DNA from: Mesoterricola silvestris
Lineage (GTDB): Bacteria > Acidobacteriota > Holophagae > Holophagales > Holophagaceae
Assembly (NCBI RefSeq): GCF_030295405.1
Contig: NZ_AP027080.1
Coordinates: 2,542,001-2,606,000, forward strand
Direction of reading: 5' to 3'
DNA length: 64,000 nt
Numbering within the stretch: the stretch's first letter is position 1; each line of letters opens with the position of its first letter. The position numbers and the translations under genes were made by a program. This document shows, one piece after another, positions 10,081 to 19,043 of the stretch. The notes under the pieces are model-generated. The model searched no databases. It was given only the letters and a program-made list of their open reading frames with translations, and was not told the origin of the DNA.

Positions 10081-10824
10081 CTGGCCCCCTTCGACCATCT
10101 CTACTGGCTTGCTCCCATCGCCGCCCTGGCCACCCTCCTCGGGGGGTGGCTGGTGGTGCGTTTCCTCCAGGGGCGGGCGGGCCTCATGCGCCACATGTCC
10201 GGCGTGGCGGCCGGCTACCTCATGTCCGTCACCCTGGTGCGCGTCCTGCCCGAGGCCGTGGAACAGGGCGGCGAGCGCATGGCCCTGTGGGCCGTGGCGG
10301 GGTTCTTCCTCATCCACCTGCTGGAGCACGGCATCAGCCCGCACTTCCACTACGGCGAGGAATCCCACACCCACTCGGGTTCGGCCATCACCGGGGTCAT
10401 CGCCCTGGTGGGCCTGAGCCTCCACAGCTTCATGGACGGCATGTCCATCACCGCCGCCATGCGCACCCACAGCGGCCTGGGCCTCATGGTGTTCGCGGGC
10501 GTGCTCCTGCACCGCATCCCCGAAGGGGCGACCATCTCGTCCATCTTCCTGGTGCGGGGCTTCGGCAACCGGAAATCCATCATCGCCGCCGGCATCCTGG
10601 CCCTGGCCGCCCTCCTGGGCTCCATGAGCCAGGAGTACATGAACATCAAGCTGGGGCCCGTCCTGGGCCTCACGGGAGGCCTCGGCCTCTACGTGGCCTG
10701 CTCGGACCTGCTGCCGGAGGCCCAGAAGGAGAAGGGCTGGAAGAGCACCGCCAGCCTCCTGGTGGGGATCCTCATCTTCATCGCCATCCTGAGCCTGGCG
10801 CCCCATCAGCACCATGGCGCATGA
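10081..10824 (+). CDS. ZIP family metal transporter (CTG start)
   Basis: Inner-membrane divalent-metal permease of the ZIP family, 247 aa if started at CTG 10081. The metal sites appear as HSFMDG in TM4 and HRIPEG in TM5, the ZIP hallmark. A histidine-containing loop (HFHYGEESHTHS) lies between TM3 and TM4. GAGGT lies about 7 nt before the CTG. No ATG, GTG or TTG is in frame between the upstream stop at 10069 and GTG 10153, and starting at that GTG would cut into the first membrane helix (LYWLAPIAALATLLGGWLVV). The stop overlaps the next gene's start. Zinc or iron substrate cannot be told. Confidence 0.85.
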   Translation: MAPFDHLYWLAPIAALATLLGGWLVVRFLQGRAGLMRHMSGVAAGYLMSVTLVRVLPEAVEQGGERMALWAVAGFFLIHLLEHGISPHFHYGEESHTHSGSAITGVIALVGLSLHSFMDGMSITAAMRTHSGLGLMVFAGVLLHRIPEGATISSIFLVRGFGNRKSIIAAGILALAALLGSMSQEYMNIKLGPVLGLTGGLGLYVACSDLLPEAQKEKGWKSTASLLVGILIFIAILSLAPHQHHGA

Positions 10825-13132
10825 GCGGCGGACCCGCATAGGTCTCGCCACGGCCCTGGCGGGGCTGGGGCCCCTGGCCGCGCAGCTGCCGCCCCTTCCG
10901 CCCCTGGGGCCCGACTGGCAGGCCCCCACCCCCGGCGAACTGCTTCCCCTGCGCCCCCAGGGCCCCGGGGAGTCCCGGGAGGGGGCGGTGCCCCTGCGCT
11001 ACTGGGGCAAGGACGTGAAGGAGACCCGCGGCGGCTGGGAGATGGACGACGGCGCCGTGGCCAGCCCCGACCTGCTCCTGCTGGCCGACCACATCAAGTA
11101 CAGCACCCTCACCGGCGAGATCGAGGCCGAGGGCCACATCCGCATGGAGGGCCCGGGACTTCGCCTGCGCTGCGGCCGGCTCCACATGGACTGGAAGCGC
11201 CAGGTGGGCGAAGCCTGGGCCCTGGACATGGAGCTGCCCCCCAGCTGGTACCTGAAATCCGACAAGGTGGCCTTCACCACCCTCAAGCACTGGGACTTCG
11301 AGAAGGTGGAACTGAGTCCCTGCCCCCAGGAGCAGCCCGGCTGGAAGGCCCTGGTTTCGCGGCTCACCGTGGACCTGGACAAGTACGCCACCATCCGGAA
11401 CCTCTGGATCTGGGTGGGCAAGGTTCCCACCTTCTACTACCTGCCCTGGGCCGTCTACCCCGCCAAGGCCGAGCGCACCTCGGGGCTGCTGCCCATCTCG
11501 CTCTCCTTCTCCGGCCCCATGGGCGCCTCGACCACCGTGCCCTACTACCAGGTGCTGGGGGACACCGCGGACGTGACGGTGTCCCCGGAATACTTCACCC
11601 GCCAGGGCACCCTCTGGGGCGGGGAGGCCCGGTGGAACCCCGAGCCCACCCACCAGGGCTCCCTGGCGGGGCAGTTCATCAAGCAGCGCACCGATGACAT
11701 GCGCCGGTACCGGTTCTCCCTGAAGGACATCTGGCAGCGGGAGGACGGCTGGCAGTTCGCGGCGGACATCAACCGGGCCTCGGACGCCCTCCTGGAGACC
11801 GACTACGGCCAGGGCCTGGCGCGCCTGGGGGGCACCCCCTTCGACAGCGCCCTGTACCTGGGGCGGAATTTCCCCTGGGCCAGCTTCTCCTTCAATTCAT
11901 CCGAGCAGCTCACCTACTTCACCTCCGATTCCTCCTCCCCCCTCTACAACGCCAACTTTCCCAATTCCCTCCGCCGCCAGGTGCTGCCCAGCGTCCAGGG
12001 CTCGCTGTACCCCGTGCCCCTGGGCTCCTTCTACCTGGACGCCGGCGTGCGCATGGGGCGCATGACCTACAAGCTCGACATCCTCCCCGCCAGCGACGGC
12101 ACGGTCCCCAACGACACCTACGCCTGGCGCCGGGACGACGGCTTCCTGCGCCTCCAGGGCCGGGTGGGGCAGTGGGGCCCCCTGCGGGCGGACCTGGAGA
12201 CCCTGGGCCGCTACACCCGCTATTCCCGCTCCCTGGGGATGTCCCTGTTCGACACGGCCAACGTCACCAACGGAAACCTGAACATCACCACCAGCCCCTT
12301 CCAGGTGGACGCCCCGGCCCTGGACCGGATCCTGGGCTCCGCACGCCTGCAACTCTCCGCCCCCCCCATCGGCCGGTCCTACACGGATGTGAACCTCTTC
12401 GGGTACAAGGGCGAGATCAAGCACGTCATGAACCCCTACTTCGCCGTCCTCAGCACCAGCAAGGCCTCCGCCGAGGGCCGCATCCCCCACTTCGACGACG
12501 TGGACTCCCAGCCCGGCGTGGGCAACAGCGCCGCGGGCGAACGGAGCCTGGAACTGGGCGTGAAGCAGCACTTCCTGGGCCGCCCCGGCCTCAACGTGCC
12601 CTTCCTGGACCTGGTGCGCTGGCGCATCTCCTCCAAGTTCCACATGGCGCCCATCCTCCTCAACGACGGCCAGGTGAAGAAGGGCTGGGCCACCCTGGAC
12701 AACGACCTGGACGTGGAGCCCGACGAGAACCTGCGCATCAGCTTCCGCCGCAGCAGCGACGTGTCCGACAGCGACGCGGACCAGTCCCTGTCCGCCGACT
12801 ACAAGGCCGGCGACGGAACCCGCTTCAACCTGGCCTACTACTCCACCGGCATCAACCGCCTCCTGGTTCGCCAGAAAGGCATCCAGCTGGGCGGCCTCAA
12901 GCGCCTCTGGAACGACGACGTGCGCCTGGAATTCCAGGCCAACTACGATTTCAAGCGCCGCGCCTTCGCCGGCAGCCAGGTGGCCCTGGCCTACGTCACC
13001 CCCTGCGTCGCCTACTCCCTCCGCTTCTCCCACATCGGCATCACCGTCCCCGGCTCCCTCACCAAGGAGGACCGCCTGGACGTGGTCGTCACCCTCCGCA
13101 GCCTCGGCGACCTCGGGAAGTACACCTTCTAG
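10814..13132 (+). CDS. lptD: LPS-assembly outer-membrane protein LptD
   Basis: Outer-membrane LPS translocon, 772 aa. A signal-peptide-like N-terminus ends near the motif PLAAQ. An OstA/LptA-like beta-jellyroll lies around residues 75-200 (ADHIKYSTLTGEIEAEGHIRM), followed by the LptD barrel domain. It includes the family-type segment VPTFYYLPWAVYPAKAERTSG and ends in a strand with terminal phenylalanine (LGKYTF), typical of outer-membrane barrels. The start ATG overlaps the upstream ZIP gene by 11 bp. The paired cysteines of E. coli LptD are not evident in the expected number. LptB, LptCA and LptFG are encoded elsewhere in the window; LptE is not seen. Confidence 0.88.
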   Translation: MAHERRTRIGLATALAGLGPLAAQLPPLPPLGPDWQAPTPGELLPLRPQGPGESREGAVPLRYWGKDVKETRGGWEMDDGAVASPDLLLLADHIKYSTLTGEIEAEGHIRMEGPGLRLRCGRLHMDWKRQVGEAWALDMELPPSWYLKSDKVAFTTLKHWDFEKVELSPCPQEQPGWKALVSRLTVDLDKYATIRNLWIWVGKVPTFYYLPWAVYPAKAERTSGLLPISLSFSGPMGASTTVPYYQVLGDTADVTVSPEYFTRQGTLWGGEARWNPEPTHQGSLAGQFIKQRTDDMRRYRFSLKDIWQREDGWQFAADINRASDALLETDYGQGLARLGGTPFDSALYLGRNFPWASFSFNSSEQLTYFTSDSSSPLYNANFPNSLRRQVLPSVQGSLYPVPLGSFYLDAGVRMGRMTYKLDILPASDGTVPNDTYAWRRDDGFLRLQGRVGQWGPLRADLETLGRYTRYSRSLGMSLFDTANVTNGNLNITTSPFQVDAPALDRILGSARLQLSAPPIGRSYTDVNLFGYKGEIKHVMNPYFAVLSTSKASAEGRIPHFDDVDSQPGVGNSAAGERSLELGVKQHFLGRPGLNVPFLDLVRWRISSKFHMAPILLNDGQVKKGWATLDNDLDVEPDENLRISFRRSSDVSDSDADQSLSADYKAGDGTRFNLAYYSTGINRLLVRQKGIQLGGLKRLWNDDVRLEFQANYDFKRRAFAGSQVALAYVTPCVAYSLRFSHIGITVPGSLTKEDRLDVVVTLRSLGDLGKYTF

Positions 13133-13182
13133 CGGGTGGCGGAGTGGGGGGCCGGGTTCCGGAACTGCGCCCCGGTTCGCGT

Positions 13183-13369
13183 CCGGTTTCTATCCCCTTC
13201 ATCCAGTCCATCTGATTCATCCCTGTTCCCGCAGGGCCAGCGCCGGGGTGGGGCGGCGCGTGGTTGCTCTGCATGCCCCGACCCATCCCGGCTATGGCCC
13301 TGCGGGAACAGGGATGAATCGGATGATCAGGATGAAGGGGATGAAGCGCCGAACCCAGGACATTCCTGG
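13183..13369. repeat. Palindromic repeat, copy B (inverted relative to A)
   Basis: Second copy, lying in opposite orientation to copy A and almost identical to its reverse complement. Both share CCGGTTTCTATCCCCTTCAT at one end and the outer palindrome CCAGG-N5-CCTGG at the other (here about 13355-13369). It sits between the 3' ends of lptD and the convergent Cache gene. The stretch 13370-13596 beyond it is partly AT-rich (around 13383-13430), then C-rich, and I find no gene there; short frames in it are not protein-like. Confidence 0.85.
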
Positions 13370-13596
13370 CATTCCCGGGACGAACATATACTGTTCCTAC
13401 AAATAGATGATTCAGGTAATACAACAGAACAGCGTCGGCGCCCCCCCCGGACTGCCGTCGCGCCCCCCCCTCCACCCCGCTCAACGGAGTGAATAAGCGC
13501 AGCACAGCCCCTTCGCCCCCTCACCACCCTCCGTCATCGCCTGCTTGTCCGGCGACGACGACCCTGGCCGCCCGTCCGGAACCCGTTCGCCCGCTC

Positions 13597-14052
13597 CTAG
13601 GGTTTGTAGATTCCGCAGCACACCGCGACGTCTTCGTAGACTTCGAAGTAGGTGCTCTTTCGTTCGATTTTTCCGGAGATGGGGTTGGCGAACTTGTAGT
13701 CGACCCAGCCGCTGGGCTTCGTCTTGGCGAGTTCGAGGAGGTCCCGCATGTAGAACTTTCCGTCCACGTCCTTGATGGCCATGCGGTTGGTGCCGACGAT
13801 ATCGGCCTTGAAGCCGTTGGCCCGGGCGATGCCCTTCCGGTCGATGACCAGGAGGTAGAGATCGCTTCCCGAACCCACGTGGAAGATGCCGTTGGGCTGG
13901 TTGGTCTGTTGGATCAGCTTGTCCAGGCCGTTCTTCTGGGCATAGACGATGGCGCGGCGCACGACGTTCTCGGCCTGGGCCGCCGTGTGGCCCTGGGCGT
14001 GGGAGGCCAGGCAGGTCAGGCCCGCCAGGGCGATCAAGCAGCGGTTCCGCAT
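13597..14052 (-). CDS. Secreted single-Cache domain protein
   Basis: Exported protein of 151 aa. A signal peptide (MRNRCLIALAGLTCLASHAQ) is followed by one Cache-type ligand-binding domain: a long helix with ENVVRRAIVYAQKNGLDKL, then LYLLVIDRKGIARANG and a GWVDYKFANP strand typical of Cache_2 domains. There are no transmembrane or output domains, so it would act as a free periplasmic binder. I took ATG 14052 rather than an upstream in-frame ATG because it opens the signal peptide. It is last in a five-gene minus-strand run, directly after the diguanylate cyclase, which suggests a signalling role (inference). Confidence 0.75.
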   Translation of the reverse strand: MRNRCLIALAGLTCLASHAQGHTAAQAENVVRRAIVYAQKNGLDKLIQQTNQPNGIFHVGSGSDLYLLVIDRKGIARANGFKADIVGTNRMAIKDVDGKFYMRDLLELAKTKPSGWVDYKFANPISGKIERKSTYFEVYEDVAVCCGIYKP

Positions 14053-14118
14053 GGGGTCACCTGTCCTTTGGAAAACACCATAAACCCGGACCGGCCGTGC
14101 CGCATGCCGAAATTGCAA

Positions 14119-15462
14119 CTAGCCCATAGTCATTACTTCGACGCGATTTCGGCCCTTGTGCTTGGCCAGATACAGCGCTTCGTCCACCCGCAGGAAAAGG
14201 TTGCCGGCGTCCTCGGCGTCCGGCGCGCCAACCCCGAAACTCATGGTGGGGAACACCGTCTGGCCGGATTCCACCTTCAGGGGCGCGGCCTCGATGCGCT
14301 CGCGGATCTTCTCGGCCACCTCGGTGCCGGCCTTAAGGCTGGTCTCCAGGAGCAGGATGGCGAACTCCTCGCCGCCGATGCGGAAGGCCAGGTCGCTGCG
14401 GCGCAGGCTGGACCGGATGCGCTGGCCCACGGCCCGCAGGACGGCGTCCCCCACCAGGTGGCCGAAGCGGTCGTTGGTGAGCTTGAAGTAGTCCAGGTCC
14501 CCCAGGATGAGCACGAAGGGCCGCCGGTTGCGCTCCCACCGGTTCACGGCGTGCTCCAGGTGCTGGGTGAAGGCCCGGCGGTTGAGGAGTTCGGTGAGGG
14601 GATCGGTGAGGACCTCGCTGCGCAGGCTGGTGGCCTCCCGTTCCAGGGCGGAGCGGCGCTCGGCCATGTCCCGGAGCTGGTGCTGGTACTCCTGTTTCAG
14701 GCGCTTCACGTGCACCCACTCCAGCGCCCGGCGGCAGCCGTGGAGCAGGAGGGGGCCGGCCAGGGGCAGGGGGATCCAGTCCCGGGCGCCGGATTCCAGG
14801 AGCCTGCGCTGGGTGGCCTCGGACACGTCCCCGCCCACCAGGATGACGTAGGGGGCCGGCTCCGACCCGCGGCAGCCTTCCAGGACCTCCCGGGCCTTCT
14901 CGCCCGTGTCGTCCACCCCCAGGAACAGGATGGGCGGGCGGAAGCGTTCCAGGCCGGCGGCCAGGTCCCCGGCATCCCAGGCGCGGAGGGCGAATCCGCA
15001 GGGGGCCACGGCCTCCTGGATGCGGGCGGCCGTTTCCGGGGGGAGCCCCACGGCCAGGGCCGGAAGAGGCCCGCCTCCGTCCCGGGCGGCGGTGCCGTCC
15101 AGGAGCGGGCCGAGGGTGTGCTGGAGCCGGTGCGCGCCGCTGTCGGCCTCCACGAACCCGTCCCCCTCCGCCGCCGCCAGCGCGGCGCGGTCGGCCTCCG
15201 TGGGCAGGTGGTCCAGCACCAGGAAGACCGGAACGTGGCGGAACAGGGCGCCGGATTCCCCCCGCAGGAGGCGGCAGAGGCGATACCCGTCCATGGGGTC
15301 GGCCACGGCGTCCACCAGGACCATGCGGGCCCCGTTCCAGGCCTCCCGGGCCAGGGCCTCCAGGGGATCGGCGATGCGCTCCACGGTGAACCCGGCCCCG
15401 CCGAAGGCGGTGCGAAGCGCTTCAACCAGTCCCGGGTGTCGTGTGATCGCTAGGAGGTCCAT
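14119..15462 (-). CDS. Diguanylate cyclase with receiver-like N-terminus
   Basis: Cytoplasmic c-di-GMP synthase, 447 aa. The N-terminal 120 residues look like a receiver domain with a candidate acceptor aspartate in MVLVDAVADPMDGYR. A second, degenerate receiver-like segment lies at about 130-250. A short coiled coil leads to a GGDEF domain with the active signature RIGGEEF near residue 362. An RRSD inhibitory-site motif sits five residues before GGEEF, so product feedback inhibition is likely. The gene is 22 bp after trxB in the same orientation. No EAL domain is present; the PilZ protein at 34594 is a possible effector of the signal. Confidence 0.9.
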   Translation of the reverse strand: MDLLAITRHPGLVEALRTAFGGAGFTVERIADPLEALAREAWNGARMVLVDAVADPMDGYRLCRLLRGESGALFRHVPVFLVLDHLPTEADRAALAAAEGDGFVEADSGAHRLQHTLGPLLDGTAARDGGGPLPALAVGLPPETAARIQEAVAPCGFALRAWDAGDLAAGLERFRPPILFLGVDDTGEKAREVLEGCRGSEPAPYVILVGGDVSEATQRRLLESGARDWIPLPLAGPLLLHGCRRALEWVHVKRLKQEYQHQLRDMAERRSALEREATSLRSEVLTDPLTELLNRRAFTQHLEHAVNRWERNRRPFVLILGDLDYFKLTNDRFGHLVGDAVLRAVGQRIRSSLRRSDLAFRIGGEEFAILLLETSLKAGTEVAEKIRERIEAAPLKVESGQTVFPTMSFGVGAPDAEDAGNLFLRVDEALYLAKHKGRNRVEVMTMG

Positions 15463-15484
15463 GGGCGGCTTTGGTGAATTCCTT

Positions 15485-16453
15485 TCACTCGGCCAGGCCG
15501 TGCTCCGACAGCCAGCGTTCCGCGTCGATGGCCGCCATGCAGCCCGAACCCGCGGCCGTGATGGCCTGCCGGTACTGGTGGTCCTGCACGTCGCCGCAGG
15601 CGAAGACGCCCGCCACGGGCGTGCGGGTGGAACCGGGCTCCACGTCCAGGTAGCCCGCCTCGTTCATGGGCAGCTGCCCGGTGAAGAGGCTGGTGTTGGG
15701 CTGGTGGCCGATGGCCACGAACAGGCCTTCCACGGGCAGGTCCTCGGAGGCGCCGGTGACGGTGTCCTTGAGCTTGAGGGTGGCGACCTTGGCGACGGTG
15801 CCGCCGGTGGGCAGGTCGTGGTCCCGGGTGAGGATGTCCTCCACCACGGCGTTCCACTTGAAGGCGATCTTCTCGTTGCGCATGGCCCGCTCCTGCATGG
15901 CCTTGGAGGCCCGCAGCCGGTCGCGGCGGTGGATGAGCGTGACCTTGGAGGCGAACTTGGTGAGGAAGGTGGCCTCTTCCAGGGCGGTGTCGCCGCCGCC
16001 CACCACGGCGATCTCCTTGCCGCGGAAGAAGAACCCGTCGCAGGTGGCGCAGGCGGAAACCCCGCCGCCGGTGCGGCTCAGCTCCTCGTCCTTGCGGATC
16101 CCCATCCACTTGGCCGAGGCGCCGGTGGCGATGATCAGGGCGTCGCAGGTGTAGGTGCCCTGGTCGGTGGTGATCGTCCTGGGGGACGAGGCCAGGTCCG
16201 CCTTGAGCACCGTCTCGGCCTTGATCACCGTGCCGAACCGCTCGGCCTGGGCGCGCATTTCGTCCATGAGGGCCGGGCCCATGATGCCTTCGCGGAAGCC
16301 CGGATAGTTCTCCACCTCCGTGGTGATGGTGAGCTGGCCCCCGGGCTGCGCGCCCTCGAAGACCAGGGGGGCCAGATTGGCCCGGGAGGCATAGATGGCC
16401 GCGGTGTAGCCGGCGGGGCCGGTGCCGATGACGATGATCTTGTGGTGGGACAC
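15485..16453 (-). CDS. trxB: Thioredoxin reductase
   Basis: FAD- and NADPH-dependent thioredoxin-disulfide reductase, 322 aa. The N-terminal FAD-binding GTGPAGYTAA, the redox-active CATC pair (about residues 136-139, in the bacterial CAxC-D form) and the NADPH-binding GGGDTALEEA are all visible. The C-terminal FAD motif (GVFACGDVQDHQYRQAITAA) is intact. Length and motif spacing are those of the low-molecular-weight bacterial enzyme. It lies in a minus-strand run with mnmA, which itself depends on disulfide/persulfide chemistry, but co-transcription does not prove a link. Confidence 0.95.
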   Translation of the reverse strand: MSHHKIIVIGTGPAGYTAAIYASRANLAPLVFEGAQPGGQLTITTEVENYPGFREGIMGPALMDEMRAQAERFGTVIKAETVLKADLASSPRTITTDQGTYTCDALIIATGASAKWMGIRKDEELSRTGGGVSACATCDGFFFRGKEIAVVGGGDTALEEATFLTKFASKVTLIHRRDRLRASKAMQERAMRNEKIAFKWNAVVEDILTRDHDLPTGGTVAKVATLKLKDTVTGASEDLPVEGLFVAIGHQPNTSLFTGQLPMNEAGYLDVEPGSTRTPVAGVFACGDVQDHQYRQAITAAGSGCMAAIDAERWLSEHGLAE

Positions 16454-16489
16454 GTGAAGCTCCGCAAAGGGTCGTGGAACTACAGTCTA

Positions 16490-19027
16490 TCAGCCCCCCC
16501 GCTCCGCGCGCCTTTTCACGAGGTCCGGAAACATCTGGGCCGCGCAGTCCGGGCAGATGCCATGGGAAAACCCCACTTCCGCGTGCCGGGAGAGGTACTG
16601 CTCCAGCTGGTTCCAGTAGCCCTGGTCATCCCGGATCTTCTTGCAGTGCGCGCAGATGGGCAGGAGGCCGGAGAGCTGCTTCACCTTGCCCAGGGCCTCG
16701 CTGAGCTCGGTGTTGCGCTGGCTGAGTTCCCGGGTGCGGGTGGCCACCAGGGCCTCCAGGGCCTCGCTCCGCCGGCGCAGGGCGGCGTTGCGCAGGCGCA
16801 CGAGGGCCGCCACGGCCAGGGCCCCCGCCAGGGCGGCGAGGGTGTAGGCCCAGCCCGTCCGCCACCAGGGCCGGGTCACCCGGAAATCCACGCCCGCCAC
16901 GGGGCCGAAGGGACCCTGGCCCTGGGCCGCCCGCACCTCGAACCGGTAGCGGCCGCCCCGCAGGGCGGGAAAGAGCACCCGCCGCCCCTCCACCTCCCGC
17001 CAGGTGTCCTCCAGGCCCCGCAGGCGCACCTGGAACCGCAGATCCTGCTCCTGGAGGTAGCTCGGCGCGGCCACGCGGAATTCCACCGTGGCCTTGCCGT
17101 GGGGCAGGGGATCCAGGGCGGCGAAGGGGGGCTCCAGGGTGCGGCTTGAGCCTTCCAGGGCCATGACGAAGGCCCGGGGCGCCTCGGCGGGGGCCGCGGC
17201 CCCGGCGCTGTCGAAGCGCACCAGTCCGCCGGAGGTGCCCACCCAGACGATGTCCCCTTCCACCCGGAGGGCGCTGATGGAGCAGTCCTCGTTCACCATC
17301 CCGTCCCGCCGCCCCAGGTGGAGGGCCGGCTCCACCCGGTCCAGACCCTTGTCCGTGGACGCCCAGAGGCGCCCCCGTTCGTCCAGGCGCACCGCATAGA
17401 CCATGTTGCTGCCCAGCCCCCAGCCCTTCGTGCGCCGCTCCAGCACCTGCAGGGCGCCCTCCGCGGGCCTCACATGGGCGAGCCCCAGGGGCTCCTCGAA
17501 GTGGATCCAGGCCGTGCCGTCGGGCAGCAGCGCCAGGCCCCGCACCCGGGTGCCCGGGGCCGCGGCGAAAAAGGACCAGGCGCCACCCCGGGGGCGCAGC
17601 AGCAGGCCCCCGTCACAGCCGGCCCACAGCCCGCCCTGGGCGTCCCCGTGGATCTCGTAGACCCCGAGCTGACCGGTGCCCCGGAAGGCCGGAGGCACCT
17701 CCACCACCAGCCTGCCGGCACGGGCCTCGAAACGCAGGAGGCCCTGGCGCGTGCCCCCGATCCAGACGGTCCCCCCGGCGTCCACGAACACGCTGTTGGC
17801 GCCGAAGCCCAGGCCCCCCAGGGGCGCCACCTCCGCCCGGGGCCGCCCGGGCCGGAGCCAGAGGGTGGGTCCGCGCGTGTTGACCATCCAGAGGGTGCCC
17901 GCCCGGTCCACGGCCATGCCCTTGATGCGCGTGCCCTCCGTTCCCGGGATCCGCACCGGCCCCTGGGCCTCCATGCGGACGGCCCCGTTGTCCGTGGCGG
18001 CGATCATGCGCCCCCGGGCGTCGCGGGTGAGGTACCACACCACCTCCCCGGATTCGCCGACGGTGAGGGGGTGGTTGAGCACCCGCCCCCGGCCCAGCAT
18101 GTGGGCCAGCCCCGGTCCCATCACCCAGAGGGCCCCCTCCCGGTCCCGGAAGACGCTCCTCACCCACCGGAAGGGCAGTCCCCGCGCGGTGTCCAGCCTC
18201 TCGCCATCCATCTGCTGGACGCCGTCCTGGGTGGGGATCCACACCGAGCCGTCCCGGTCCAGGTAGGGCTGCCCGTTGGGGGAGACGGCGGCCTTCAGGC
18301 GCCCGGATTCGTCCTGGAACCGGGGGCTCTCCGGCCCCTTCATCAGGAGGAGGGACCCGGCGCCGGCCCACACCCGGCCCCTGCCGTCCTCGGCCACCAC
18401 CAGGGGACCCCGGGGCGGAAGCCCCTGGGCCGCGCCCCAGGAAACCCGGCCGCCGTCCTCCCGGAACACCTGGATCCCGTGCTGGCCGGCCACGTACACC
18501 GACCCGGAACGGGGGCCCGCCATGATGCCGTACACGGTGCCCGGGGTCGTCCAGTCCAGGGATTCGAAGGCCAGGCCCTCCTTCTGCCGGATGAGCCCGT
18601 CGAAGGTGTAGGCCCAGAGCCGGCCCCGGCGGTCCAGGGCCAGGTCGGAGGCGGAATGGACGTAGGGCCGGCCGTCCACCGTGATCGTCTCGAAGCGCCC
18701 CTCCCGGAACCGCACCAGGCCCCGGCCGGTGGCCACCCACACCCCGCCGTCGGGGCAGGCCGCCAGTTTGCCCACCGAGGCGGAGGGCAGTCCGTCCTCG
18801 GCGGTCCACTGGCGGCTCTGCCCGCCCTCGTAGCGCAGCAGGCCGTTCTCGGAGCCCATCCACAGGAACCCGTCCCGGTCCTGGGCCATGCACACCACGG
18901 CCCCCGAGGACAGGCCCTGGTCCGTGCCCAGCATGACGAAGGGCAGCCGGCCCGGCTCCGGGGGTCCGGCGGTCGCCACCATGCAGAACACCCAGGCCAC
19001 CAGGCCTTCCCGAATTCCCACGCTCAC
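16490..19027 (-). CDS. Membrane beta-propeller sensor with C-terminal CKKIRDD cysteine domain
   Basis: 845 aa. A signal sequence precedes a two-component-regulator beta-propeller (about residues 30-610) built of repeats such as DRDGFLWMGSENGLLRYEGG. A Y_Y_Y-type Ig-like domain (about 640-730), one membrane helix (GWAYTLAALAGALAVAALV) and a coiled coil follow. Unusually, there is no histidine kinase, GGDEF or AraC output. The protein ends in ICAHCKKIRDDQGYW plus FSHGICPDC, a CxxC/HGxCPxC module seen at the ends of many environmental sensor proteins and likely to bind metal. It may signal through a partner. It is 17 bp downstream of mnmA. Confidence 0.82.
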   Translation of the reverse strand: MSVGIREGLVAWVFCMVATAGPPEPGRLPFVMLGTDQGLSSGAVVCMAQDRDGFLWMGSENGLLRYEGGQSRQWTAEDGLPSASVGKLAACPDGGVWVATGRGLVRFREGRFETITVDGRPYVHSASDLALDRRGRLWAYTFDGLIRQKEGLAFESLDWTTPGTVYGIMAGPRSGSVYVAGQHGIQVFREDGGRVSWGAAQGLPPRGPLVVAEDGRGRVWAGAGSLLLMKGPESPRFQDESGRLKAAVSPNGQPYLDRDGSVWIPTQDGVQQMDGERLDTARGLPFRWVRSVFRDREGALWVMGPGLAHMLGRGRVLNHPLTVGESGEVVWYLTRDARGRMIAATDNGAVRMEAQGPVRIPGTEGTRIKGMAVDRAGTLWMVNTRGPTLWLRPGRPRAEVAPLGGLGFGANSVFVDAGGTVWIGGTRQGLLRFEARAGRLVVEVPPAFRGTGQLGVYEIHGDAQGGLWAGCDGGLLLRPRGGAWSFFAAAPGTRVRGLALLPDGTAWIHFEEPLGLAHVRPAEGALQVLERRTKGWGLGSNMVYAVRLDERGRLWASTDKGLDRVEPALHLGRRDGMVNEDCSISALRVEGDIVWVGTSGGLVRFDSAGAAAPAEAPRAFVMALEGSSRTLEPPFAALDPLPHGKATVEFRVAAPSYLQEQDLRFQVRLRGLEDTWREVEGRRVLFPALRGGRYRFEVRAAQGQGPFGPVAGVDFRVTRPWWRTGWAYTLAALAGALAVAALVRLRNAALRRRSEALEALVATRTRELSQRNTELSEALGKVKQLSGLLPICAHCKKIRDDQGYWNQLEQYLSRHAEVGFSHGICPDCAAQMFPDLVKRRAERGG

Positions 19028-19043
19028 CCCGCCATGGGGACCA

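Noticed and set aside
7657-10929. 1090-codon minus-strand reading frame opposite the RNase gene
   Set aside because: Glycine/leucine-rich antisense artefact across rng and the ZIP gene, with no recognisable motifs.
13136-13492. Short reading frames across repeat copy B
   Set aside because: Their peptides recur in inverted form at copy A and arise from the palindrome, not from selection on protein.
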